A stretch of DNA of 64,000 nt from Streptomyces sp. NBC_00690 (lineage in GTDB: Bacteria > Actinomycetota > Actinomycetes > Streptomycetales > Streptomycetaceae): the NCBI RefSeq assembly GCF_036226685.1, contig NZ_CP109009.1:4588001-4652000 (forward strand). Reading direction: 5' to 3'. The first letter of the stretch is position 1. Each line of letters begins with the position of its first letter. The translations under genes and the position numbers were made by a program. The notes beneath the pieces are model-generated. The model saw only the letters and a program-made list of their open reading frames with translations. It was not told the DNA's origin and made no database searches. This document shows positions 9,326-16,973 of this stretch, in pieces.

Positions 9326-9640
9326 ATGGCCGAGATCAAGTCGGGTCGGACCTTCAGCACCTACCTGGACGGCAGTCCGGTCGAACTGCCCGCGACCATC
9401 AACGGCGTACGGGCGGCACTCCCGCCCGATCTGCGCATCACGTTCGACACCGAACTCGGCGACGCCGCCGCCGAGGACCTGTTCGTACTGATGGCCGAGT
9501 GGGCCCAGAAGACCCGCCCCGACCTGCTCGCAGCCAAGGAAGCCATCTTCAAGCGCCTGGCCCGGGGCGACCACTCCGGCCTCATCTCCGCAGAAGAGGT
9601 GTCCGAGTATTTCGGCCCGGGTGGGGTGGGTACCGAGTGA
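9326..9640 (+). CDS. Putative antitoxin of TA pair 1
   Basis: A 104-residue protein of unknown family. The ATG at 9326 has ACGAGGA about 5 bases upstream; the longer upstream frame lacks a better start. Its segment VELPATINGVRAALPPDLR aligns by eye with VSVPATVAGIRDVLPDDAR in the protein starting at 16335, so the two are paralogues. The C-terminal half is helical and charged. Its stop overlaps the GTG of a RelE/ParE-like gene, the usual antitoxin-toxin arrangement. The antitoxin role is inferred from gene order and overlap, not from a known DNA-binding fold. Confidence 0.65.
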   Translation: MAEIKSGRTFSTYLDGSPVELPATINGVRAALPPDLRITFDTELGDAAAEDLFVLMAEWAQKTRPDLLAAKEAIFKRLARGDHSGLISAEEVSEYFGPGGVGTE

Positions 9641-9882
9641 GCACACTTCGCGTCGCGTACACGGATGTGGCGTTCGACGCCCTGAAGAAGATGAGCTGCG
9701 ACCGCCGCGCCCGCTTCGGCCAGGAGATCAGCCACCTCGCCGGCACCCCGTACATCCACGGCAGACCGGTGGACGACCTGTTGGACAAACGCCGGGCGGT
9801 ACTGGCGGGGACGGTGACGGACTACTGGGTGAGCGTCACGGTCCTGACGGTCACGGTCGTCTCCATCGTCCACACGGACTGA
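9637..9882 (+). CDS. RelE/ParE-like toxin of pair 1
   Basis: An 81-residue protein starting at a GTG that overlaps the upstream stop. The predicted order of an N-terminal strand (LRVAYTDVAFDAL), two helices, a loop (GTPYIHGRPV) and three C-terminal strands (RAVLAGTVTDYWVSVTVLTV, then VSIVHTD) matches the RelE/ParE fold. It aligns by eye over its full length with the product of 16580-16825. Toxicity, and whether it acts on mRNA or gyrase, cannot be judged. It lies just downstream of the Cascade genes. Confidence 0.65.
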   Translation: MSTLRVAYTDVAFDALKKMSCDRRARFGQEISHLAGTPYIHGRPVDDLLDKRRAVLAGTVTDYWVSVTVLTVTVVSIVHTD

Positions 9883-9995
9883 CCCGGGACCCGCCACCAT
9901 CCTGCGCGGTCCAGCTGGACCCCCGCACACCGCGCGCAGTCGGCCCCGGGCCCCGGCCTCACCCTTGACGGCGAGGCCAGAGCCGGTGCCCCGCC

Positions 9996-12665
9996 TTACT
10001 CGTCCGTCGAGGTGCCCTCCGTCACCGCCGTGCGCAACACCGCCAGCACCGCGTCCAGTTCGTCCGCCCGCACCCCGCCCCCCTGGGCGGATTCCGCCGA
10101 GCCGCCGCCCCGACCCCGTAGTGCCGCCTTCACCAGAGTGCCCGCCGAGAGGCCCAGTTCGCGGGCGCGGGTGTTGAGAGCCACCGCCAGGATGCCCTTG
10201 CCCTCCGTACGGGCCGCCACCGCCGCCACTGACGGTTCGGTGCGCGGCAGGGCATCGCGGATCGCCTGCGACAGGTCGCGGGCGTCCGAGGCCGTGCCGT
10301 CGATGAAGGTGGTGGCGAGCAGGGTGCCGGAGAGGTTCTCGGCGGATGCGGCCAGGTCGGTTGCGCGGGACAGTGCCGCCTCCCGCTTCAGGCGGGCGTT
10401 CTCACGGTCCGCTGCCTTGAGACGGGACAGGATGGCCTCGATCCGGTCCGGGAGTTCGGCGCGCGGGCCCGGGACCTGTTCGGCGATGCGGCTGACCAGG
10501 TCGCGTTCGCGGGCCAGATAGTCGAAGCCCTCCAAGCCCACCACCGCTTCCAGCCGGCGCATCCCCGCCCCCACCGACGATTCCGCGGTCAGCGACACCA
10601 CCCCGATCTGTGACGACCGTTCCACATGGGTACCGCCGCACAGCTCCCGCGACCACTCGCCGCCGATCTCGACGACCCGCACCTTCTCCCCGTACGTCTC
10701 GTCGAACAGCGCCAGCGCGCCCTTTCGTTTGGCCTCCGGCAGGGTCATCCACTCCACGCCCACCGGCAGGTCGCGCCTGAGCGCTCGGTTGGCCGCCTCC
10801 TCGATGTCACCGCGTACGAGGGGTGACAGCCCGCCGCGCCAGGGGAAGTCGAGACGGAGATAGCCGGGGCGGTTGTACGAGCCGGACTGGAGCGCGGTCG
10901 GGCCGAGGACTTCGCGCAGTGCGGCGTGCAGCACGTGCGTACCCGAGTGGGCTTGGCGGGCGCCCAGGCGCCAATCGGCGTCGACGGCCGCGCGCAGGGT
11001 GTCGCCCGGGGCGAGGTCGCCCGCGGTGACTCGGACCTGGTGGGCGACCAGACCGGGCAACGGACGTTGGACGTCCAGCACGTCCGCCTCGACCGAGGCC
11101 CCCGTCAGCCGGCCGGCGTCGCTCTCCTGCCCGCCCGACTCGGCGTAGAAGGGGGTGCGGTCGAGGAGTACGGTCACCACCGCACCGGCCCTGGCCGCCT
11201 TCACCGGGCCGTCGGGCCCCAGCACCGCCAGCACCCGGGAGTCCGTGGTCAGCGTGGACCACGCCTGCCAGTCGGTGGGGCCGTGTTCGTCCAGGACGGC
11301 GCGGAGGGCCGCCGTGTCCAGCGGGGCGGCGCCCTTGCGGGCGCGGGCGTCCGCGCGGGCCCGTTCGCGTTGGGCCGCCATCAAGGCCGTGAAGCCCTCG
11401 CGGTCGACTTCGATGCCCTGCTCGGCCGCCATCTCCAGGGTGAGGTCGATGGGGAACCCGTAGGTGTCGTGCAGCAGGAACGCCTGTGCGCCGGGCAGTG
11501 AGCGCCCGCCGCTGTCCTTCACCGCCGCCACCGCCGTGTCCAGCACCGTCGTGCCCTGTCGCAGGGTGGCCCGGAACGCGTCCTCCTCCGCGTCTGCCTG
11601 GTCCGCGCTGCGCTCGTACACCTCGGCGACCTCGGGATAGCTCGCCGCCATGCAGTCCCGGGCCGCCGGCAGCAGTTCCGGCAGCGCCCGGTCCTCGTAA
11701 CCCAGCTGACGCATCGAACGCACCGCCCGCCGCAGGATGCGGCGCAGGACATAGCCCCGGCCCTCGTTGCCTGGGGTGGTGCCGTCGGTGAGGAGCATCA
11801 GGGCGGTGCGGACGTGATCGGCGACCACGCGCAGCCGTACATCGGCCTGTTCATCGGCCCCGTACCGTACGCCCGCGAGTTCCGCCGCCCGGTTCAGGAT
11901 CGGGCGGGTCTCGTCGATCTCGTAGAGGTTGTCGACGCCCTGGAGGAGGGTCGCCATCCGTTCCAGGCCCATGCCGGTGTCGATGTTGCGGCGCGGCAGT
12001 TCGCCGAGGATGGGATAGCCGGACTTGCCGGGGCCCTCGCCGCGTTCGTACTGCATGAAGACAAGGTTCCAGAACTCCATGTACCGGTCCTCGTCGACCT
12101 CAGGACCGCCCTCACGGCCGAGTGCGGGGCCGCGGTCGTAGTACAGCTCCGAGCAGGGACCGCAGGGGCCGGGGACGCCCATGGACCAGAAGTTGTCCTC
12201 GTCGCCACGGGCCACGATCCGCTCGTCGGGCAGCCCGGCGAGCTGCCGCCACAGCCCGCGCGCATCGCCGTCCGAGTGGTGCACGGTGACCCAGATGCGG
12301 TCGGGGTCCAGTCCGTACCCGCCGTCGGTGAGGGGTTTCGTCGACAGTTCCCAGGCGTAGGCGATGGCCTGTTCCTTGAAGTAGTCGCCGAAGGAGAAGT
12401 TGCCGTTCATCTGGAAGAACGAACCGTGCCTGGTGGTCTTGCCGACTTCCTCGATGTCGAGGGTGCGGATGCACTTCTGCACACTCGTCGCCCGCGGCCA
12501 GGGAGGCTCTGCCGTTCCGGTCAGATAGGGCTTGAAGGGGACCATTCCCGCGTTGACGAACAGCAGCGTCGGGTCGGGTGTGGGCAGGGGTGCGCTGGGG
12601 ACGACGGTGTGGCCGCGCTCGGCGAAGTAGTCGAGGAAGCGGGTCCGGACTTCAGCGGTACGCAC
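9996..12665 (-). CDS. alaS: Alanyl-tRNA synthetase, probably a second divergent copy
   Basis: Class II synthetase that charges tRNA-Ala. The 889-residue protein has the full architecture: catalytic core (TSVQKCIRTLDIEEVGKTTR, then FFQMNGNFSFGDYFKE), NIDTGMGLERM, editing-domain zinc motifs (HSGTHVLH and CGGTH), and a C-terminal C-Ala domain ending RGGGSAESAQGGG. The GTG at 12665 begins VRTAEVRTRFLDYF, the family N-terminus; the frame stays open upstream but lacks homology. From memory it differs clearly from the housekeeping Streptomyces AlaRS (for example FFQMNGNFSF rather than FFQMCGNFSF). The usual alaS neighbours are also absent. A GNAT gene, now split by an IS, lies 16 bases upstream. Confidence 0.9.
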   Translation of the reverse strand: MRTAEVRTRFLDYFAERGHTVVPSAPLPTPDPTLLFVNAGMVPFKPYLTGTAEPPWPRATSVQKCIRTLDIEEVGKTTRHGSFFQMNGNFSFGDYFKEQAIAYAWELSTKPLTDGGYGLDPDRIWVTVHHSDGDARGLWRQLAGLPDERIVARGDEDNFWSMGVPGPCGPCSELYYDRGPALGREGGPEVDEDRYMEFWNLVFMQYERGEGPGKSGYPILGELPRRNIDTGMGLERMATLLQGVDNLYEIDETRPILNRAAELAGVRYGADEQADVRLRVVADHVRTALMLLTDGTTPGNEGRGYVLRRILRRAVRSMRQLGYEDRALPELLPAARDCMAASYPEVAEVYERSADQADAEEDAFRATLRQGTTVLDTAVAAVKDSGGRSLPGAQAFLLHDTYGFPIDLTLEMAAEQGIEVDREGFTALMAAQRERARADARARKGAAPLDTAALRAVLDEHGPTDWQAWSTLTTDSRVLAVLGPDGPVKAARAGAVVTVLLDRTPFYAESGGQESDAGRLTGASVEADVLDVQRPLPGLVAHQVRVTAGDLAPGDTLRAAVDADWRLGARQAHSGTHVLHAALREVLGPTALQSGSYNRPGYLRLDFPWRGGLSPLVRGDIEEAANRALRRDLPVGVEWMTLPEAKRKGALALFDETYGEKVRVVEIGGEWSRELCGGTHVERSSQIGVVSLTAESSVGAGMRRLEAVVGLEGFDYLARERDLVSRIAEQVPGPRAELPDRIEAILSRLKAADRENARLKREAALSRATDLAASAENLSGTLLATTFIDGTASDARDLSQAIRDALPRTEPSVAAVAARTEGKGILAVALNTRARELGLSAGTLVKAALRGRGGGSAESAQGGGVRADELDAVLAVLRTAVTEGTSTDE

Positions 12666-13100
12666 GGTTGCTCCAGAGGTGTCAGTGGGGGGTGTTGGCC
12701 GGGTGGCGCGGACCGAGGAAGACCGCCACGCTCCTGCCATCGGGCGCGGGATGGGTGACCTGCCGCCATCCTGCGCGCCGGTAGAAACGCAGGGCGTCGG
12801 CGGCGCGTACGGACGTCAGCAGCCAACTCCTGCCGTCCGGCGCGTCCGCCGTCACCGTATCCAGCAGTGCTCGCGCCACGCCGCGGCCACGCGCACGCCG
12901 GACCACGGCGAGTTCATCGACCTCGATCGCACCGCACAGCCACGCGCCGGTGCGCACCGGTCCCAGCGCAGTGTGCACCTGCGGATAGCAGCGGCCCATG
13001 GGGAAGGCTTCCGGTGCGGTCCAGGCGGTGGCGAACCCCACCGTCGATCCGTCGGTGTCGAAGGCCAGTGCGTAGCGGAATCCGGGATCTCTGCCAGTAA

Positions 13101-13993
13101 GAGGAGCTAACAGAAAGCTGTGGTGGAAGCCATGTCCTCTTCCCCTGGCGGATCGTTGGGCGGGGTATGGGGAAGGGGAATGGTCCGCCGTGGGTGGTGT
13201 CGGACGACCTGTGGATGCGGGTCGAGCCGCTGCTGCCGGTCAGGCAGCGCCGGTCGTGCAACCCGGGGCGGCTGCCGCTTGATGACCGCGGTTGCCTGCA
13301 GGGCATCTTGTTCGTGCTGCACACCGGGATCCAGTGGGAGTGGCTGCCGCAGGAGCTCGGGTTCGGCTCCGGAATGACGTGCTGGCGGAGGCTGCGGGAC
13401 TGGCACGAGGCCGGTGTCTGGGACCGGCTGCACCAGCTGCTTCTCACCGAACTGCATCGCGCGGGGAAGCTGGACTGGTCCCGGGCGGTGATCGACGGCT
13501 CGCACCGCCAAGCCCGTCGGGGCGGCCCAAAACCGGGCCGAGCCCGGTCGACCGCGCCCGGCCCGGCTCGAAGCACCACATCATCACCGATGCCGTCGGC
13601 ACACCGCTTGCCATCACCCTGACCGGCGGAAACCGCCACGACGTCACCCAGCTACTGCCCCTACTCGACGCGATCCCCCGCATCCGCGGGACCACCGGCC
13701 GGCCACGCCACCGTCCCCGGCAGCTGTTCGCCGACCGAGGCTACGACTACGACAAGTACCGCCGACTGCTGTGGAAGCGCGGCATCAAACCAGTCATCGC
13801 TCGCCGGGGCGTGCCCCACGGCTCCGGCCTAGGCACTGTTCGGTGGGTCGTCGAGCGCACGAACGCTTGGATTCATGGCTTCCGACGGCTACGGATCCGC
13901 TGGGACATCCGCGACGACATCCACGAAGCGTTCCTGAAACTCGCCTGCTGCGTGATCACCTACAGACGAGTCCAGGCATTGTGTTAGCTCCTC
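13101..13993 (+). mobile_element. IS5-family insertion sequence (893 bp)
   Basis: The ends are 12-base perfect inverted repeats, GAGGAGCTAACA at 13101-13112 and TGTTAGCTCCTC at 13982-13993. They are flanked by a 3-base direct repeat TAA (13098-13100 and 13994-13996), consistent with the short target duplications of the IS5 family (IS427-like group). The element holds a single transposase in two overlapping frames and looks complete. Rejoining the flanks restores a GNAT reading frame, which confirms the boundaries independently. Confidence 0.92.
13167..13987 (+). CDS. IS5-family DDE transposase, two frames joined by -1 frameshift
   Basis: Frame A (ATG 13167) encodes the N-terminal DUF4096-like region (DLWMRVEPLLP, then GCLQGILFVLHTGIQWEWLP) and the first catalytic Asp in VIDGSH. 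Frame B continues with SKHHIITDAVGTPL, a second Asp in GNRHDVTQLLPLL and the Glu in VVERTNAW, completing the DDE triad. The frames differ by -1. A canonical slippery heptamer, C CCA AAA, occurs at about 13526-13532 in the zero frame, so programmed frameshifting is the likely expression route. The TAG stop overlaps the right inverted repeat. The transposase is probably functional. Confidence 0.88.
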
Positions 13994-14124
13994 TAAGAAG
14001 CAATGCAATAAGGGTACGGGGGGTGCTCACCTGACCGAGGTGGCGAAGGGGGCGGACAGTAGAGTTCCGGCATGTCAGGCCCCTGCGGTCGGACCGCTCA
14101 CCCACTCCACCACCGGGACACGCC

Positions 14125-15438
14125 GTGACATCAGCAGCCGACGACGCCTCCTCCGTGCACCCGCCCGCGGTCACCGTGGTCGGCATCGGAGCCGACGGTT
14201 GGGAAGGGCTGCCCGAGGCATCGCGCACCGCGCTCCTCGGGGCCGAGGTGCTGATCGGCGGCCCGCGTCAACTGGAACTGCTGCCACCGGACTGCGCCGG
14301 CGAACGGGTCGCCTGGCCCTCCCCGCTGCGCCCGGCCGTCGCCGGGCTGCTCGCTGCCCACCGCGGGCGCGCGATCGTGGTCCTGGCCAGCGGCGACCCC
14401 ATGTTCTACGGGATCGGGCGCGCGCTCACCGAGGAGTTGGGCGGCGCCGCACTGGACGGAGGTCCGGAAGGAAGTCGGGGCGGAAGCCCGGGTGGACTGC
14501 GGGTCCTGCCGCACCCTTCGTCCGTGTCGTACGCGTGCGCCCGACTCGGCTGGCCACTGGAGGACACCGAGGTCATCACCGCCGTCGGCCGTCCCGTTGC
14601 GCGGCTCGCCGCCGCACTGCACCACGGACGCCGACTGCTGGTGCTCAGCGCCGGGGCACACACCCCCGACGAGGTCGCGCACCTGCTGCGCGAACACGGC
14701 TACGGACCGAGCCCGATGCGGGTACTCGCCCGACTCGGCGGCCCGTCCGAGTCATCGACCACCGCGACCGCCGACACCTGGACCCACTCGCTCGCGGACG
14801 CCCTCAACATCGTGGCCGTCGAATGCGTCCGCGCGCCGGACACCCCGCACATCGGAGCCGTACCCGGCCTGCCCGACGACGTCTACGAACACGACGGCCA
14901 GCTCACCAAGCGCCATGTCCGCGCGGCCACACTCGGCGCACTCGCGCCCGCGCCCGGTGAACTGCTGTGGGACATCGGCGGTGGTTCCGGATCGATCGCC
15001 ATCGAGTGGATGCGTACCCACCCGTCCTGCCAGGCGATCACCATCGAACGCGACCCCGTACGCGCCGAACGCATCGGCCGCAACGCCGATCGGCTGGGGG
15101 TGCCCGCCCTGCGCGTGGTCACCGGCCGAGCCCCAGCGACGCTGGCGGACCTGCCCGTGCCCGACGCCATCTTCATCGGCGGCGGACTGACCGCACCCGG
15201 CCTGCTCGACGCCTGTTGGGAAGCACTGCCAGAGGGCGGGCGGCTCGTCGCCAACACGGTGACACTGGAATCGGAGGCGCTGCTCGCCGACCGCTACCGG
15301 CGCCACGGCGGCGAACTCGTCCGGCTCGCGGTCGCCCACGCCGTACCCGTCGGCGGCTTCACCGGCTGGCGCCAGGCCATGCCGGTCACGCAATGGACCG
15401 TCACCAAACCCTCATCCGTCATGGGAGACCACAGATGA
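14125..15438 (+). CDS. cobL: Precorrin-6Y C5,15-methyltransferase (decarboxylating) CobL
   Basis: Bifunctional enzyme of aerobic cobalamin synthesis; it methylates C5 and C15 of the corrin ring and decarboxylates the C12 acetate. The 437-residue protein has an N-terminal CbiE-type tetrapyrrole methylase domain (VTVVGIGADGWEGL; VLASGDPMFYGIG) and a C-terminal CbiT domain with the SAM loop LLWDIGGGSGSIAIEWMR near residue 281. The GTG at 14125 is the start. Its stop overlaps the cobM start (ATGA). The IS lies 132 bases upstream; a TAGAGT at about 14059 may be a -10 box. No riboswitch was seen here. Confidence 0.93.
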   Translation: MTSAADDASSVHPPAVTVVGIGADGWEGLPEASRTALLGAEVLIGGPRQLELLPPDCAGERVAWPSPLRPAVAGLLAAHRGRAIVVLASGDPMFYGIGRALTEELGGAALDGGPEGSRGGSPGGLRVLPHPSSVSYACARLGWPLEDTEVITAVGRPVARLAAALHHGRRLLVLSAGAHTPDEVAHLLREHGYGPSPMRVLARLGGPSESSTTATADTWTHSLADALNIVAVECVRAPDTPHIGAVPGLPDDVYEHDGQLTKRHVRAATLGALAPAPGELLWDIGGGSGSIAIEWMRTHPSCQAITIERDPVRAERIGRNADRLGVPALRVVTGRAPATLADLPVPDAIFIGGGLTAPGLLDACWEALPEGGRLVANTVTLESEALLADRYRRHGGELVRLAVAHAVPVGGFTGWRQAMPVTQWTVTKPSSVMGDHR

Positions 15439-16190
15439 CCGTGTACTTCATCGGCGCAGGCCCGGGGGCCGCCGACCTGATCACCGTGCGCGGCGCCCGT
15501 ACCCTCGCCGCCTGCGGGGTCTGTCTGTACGCGGGCAGCCTGGTGCCCCGCGAACTCCTCGACGAGTGCCCACCGGACGCCCGACTCGTGGACACCGCCC
15601 AACTCGACCTCGACCAGATCGTCGCCGAAGTCGTCCGAGCCCACGAAGAAGGCCATGATGTGGCCCGCCTCCACTCGGGCGACCCGTCCGTCTTCAGCGC
15701 GGTCGCCGAACAGATGCGCCGCCTGGACGCCGTGGGAATTCCGTACGAGGTCATCCCGGGCGTACCGGCCTTCGCGGCGGCGGCAGCGGCACTCAAGCGG
15801 GAACTGACCGTGCCCACCGTCGGCCAGACCGTCATCCTCACCCGCGTCTCCCAACGCGCCACCCCCATGCCGGAAGGCGAGGACCTGGCGACCCTGGGCC
15901 GCAGCGGCGCGCTGATCGTGCTTCACCTTGCGATGCGTTACGTGGATCGGGTGGTGGACGAACTCCTCCCGCACTACGGCGCCGACTGCCCGGCCGCGGT
16001 GGTGGCGTACGCCTCCCGCCCGGAGGAGGTCATCCTGCGGGGCACGCTGGAGACGATCGCGGCCCAGGTGAAGGAGACGGGCATCCTGCGCACGGCGGTC
16101 ATCATGGTCGGCCGCACCCTGGGCGCCGAACAGTTCAGGGACAGCCATCTGTACTCGCCGGAACGAGAGCGCGGAGAACACGCCTGCTGA
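15435..16190 (+). CDS. cobM: Precorrin-4 C11-methyltransferase CobM
   Basis: SAM-dependent methylase of the aerobic corrin pathway. The 251-residue product starts MTVYFIGAGPGAADLITVRG, the typical GxGxGD-like N-terminus. It carries the precorrin-4 methylase signatures LHSGDPSVFSAVAEQM and YEVIPGVPAFAAAAAALKREL, and ends with a LRTAVIMVGRTLG segment. It overlaps cobL by four bases and is translationally coupled to it. The next pathway gene, cobK, lies 5.4 kb away beyond an accessory block. Confidence 0.94.
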   Translation: MTVYFIGAGPGAADLITVRGARTLAACGVCLYAGSLVPRELLDECPPDARLVDTAQLDLDQIVAEVVRAHEEGHDVARLHSGDPSVFSAVAEQMRRLDAVGIPYEVIPGVPAFAAAAAALKRELTVPTVGQTVILTRVSQRATPMPEGEDLATLGRSGALIVLHLAMRYVDRVVDELLPHYGADCPAAVVAYASRPEEVILRGTLETIAAQVKETGILRTAVIMVGRTLGAEQFRDSHLYSPERERGEHAC

Positions 16191-16249
16191 CGGGTGGTCA
16201 GAGCCTCGACTCACTACATTGGGACACCGACAGCGCATGACCGGGCGTG

Positions 16250-16267
16250 CCCCGACCACGATCGGGG
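16250..16267 (+). terminator. Hairpin downstream of cobLM
   Basis: CCCCGA and TCGGGG form a 6-base stem around a 6-base loop about 60 bases after the cobM stop. There is no U tract, as usual in Streptomyces. It is a candidate terminator separating cobLM from TA pair 2. Confidence 0.35.
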
Positions 16268-16334
16268 AAGTCGTCGTCCTGCCACCGAGAACAGGCTTGG
16301 CAGGGGGCGTTGTTCCTGAACGGGAAGGTTTCCG

Positions 16335-16583
16335 ATGATGGCTGAAGGCGACAGGCTGTGGACCATCCGCGGTGGTGAGAAGGTCAGCGTGCCCGCTACG
16401 GTGGCGGGCATTCGAGACGTTCTCCCGGACGATGCCCGGAAACAGTTCCTCGACGAGGTCTTCTCCGCGAACGTACACACGATCGAACAAGTCCTGCGAG
16501 AGTGGATCGTGCGGATCGCCTCCGAACCGGAGGACGACGAGACCTTCGCCGAGCTTCGAGCACGCGACCAGGAAAACCCATGA
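16335..16583 (+). CDS. Putative antitoxin of TA pair 2
   Basis: An 82-residue protein paralogous to the one starting at 9326 (shared V-S/E-V/L-PAT-x-x-GIR-x-x-LP-DD segment near the N-terminus). The ATG at 16335 follows GGGAAGG; a second ATG is the next codon but one. The C-terminal half is acidic and helical (EQVLREWIVRIASEPEDDE). It overlaps the toxin-like gene by four bases (ATGA). Family and DNA-binding fold are not recognised; the role is inferred from the pairing. Confidence 0.65.
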   Translation: MMAEGDRLWTIRGGEKVSVPATVAGIRDVLPDDARKQFLDEVFSANVHTIEQVLREWIVRIASEPEDDETFAELRARDQENP

Positions 16584-16825
16584 GCCGGTACGAGATCGCG
16601 TATGCGCCCGTGGCGGACACGGCGCTGAAGCACATGCAGTCGGCCCACGAGTTCCGGACGGAGATGTTCCGGACGCTCGGCAGGGATCCGTACGGCCATA
16701 GATCCCACCCGGTGGGCGGAGAGAAGGACCGCCGCCAGGCGATCGTGGCCGGGGTGATCGTCGTGTACTACGTGGCCCAATCGGTCCTCAAGGTGACGGC
16801 GGTCCGGCTGATACCTCCACCGTGA
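16580..16825 (+). CDS. RelE/ParE-like toxin of pair 2
   Basis: An 81-residue protein with a clear RelE/ParE layout: strand YEIAYAPVADTAL, two helices (HMQSAHEFRTEMFRTLG), the loop DPYGHRSHPVGG, and strands RQAIVAGVIVVYYVAQSVLK then VTAVRLIP. Basic residues before the last strands (EKDRRQ) could bind RNA or contact the target, as in this superfamily. It starts at ATG 16580, inside the end of the antitoxin gene. It is the better-conserved of the two toxin-like genes here. Biochemical target unknown. Confidence 0.7.
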   Translation: MSRYEIAYAPVADTALKHMQSAHEFRTEMFRTLGRDPYGHRSHPVGGEKDRRQAIVAGVIVVYYVAQSVLKVTAVRLIPPP

Positions 16826-16973
16826 GGGGCGCTTGAATGGTCTGAGGTGGGGGGTGTGACCCCTTACACCGGGGCGAGTTCTCGATGCTGGACGGGGTCG
16901 ATCCGCGAACTGTCGGGGGTGGTCCCTCCGCCACGAACGGCCCCGGCGATATCGCGTACGGTGCCGGACGGGG

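Larger units (their letters stand above)
12682..14030 (-). pseudogene. GNAT acetyltransferase gene interrupted by an IS
   Basis: If the IS and one copy of the TAA duplication are removed, 13997-14030 joins 12682-13100 into one 453-base frame of 150 residues. It starts at GTG 14030 and reads MSTPRTLIALLLTGRDPG and onward. The intact C-terminal part holds the acetyl-CoA loop RRARGRGVARAL, the GNAT motif A, and a late DALRFYRRAGW. The insertion falls after about residue 12, so only the extreme N-terminus is cut off. A shortened protein could still start internally. The stop lies 16 bases before alaS, so the two probably formed an operon. Confidence 0.8.
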
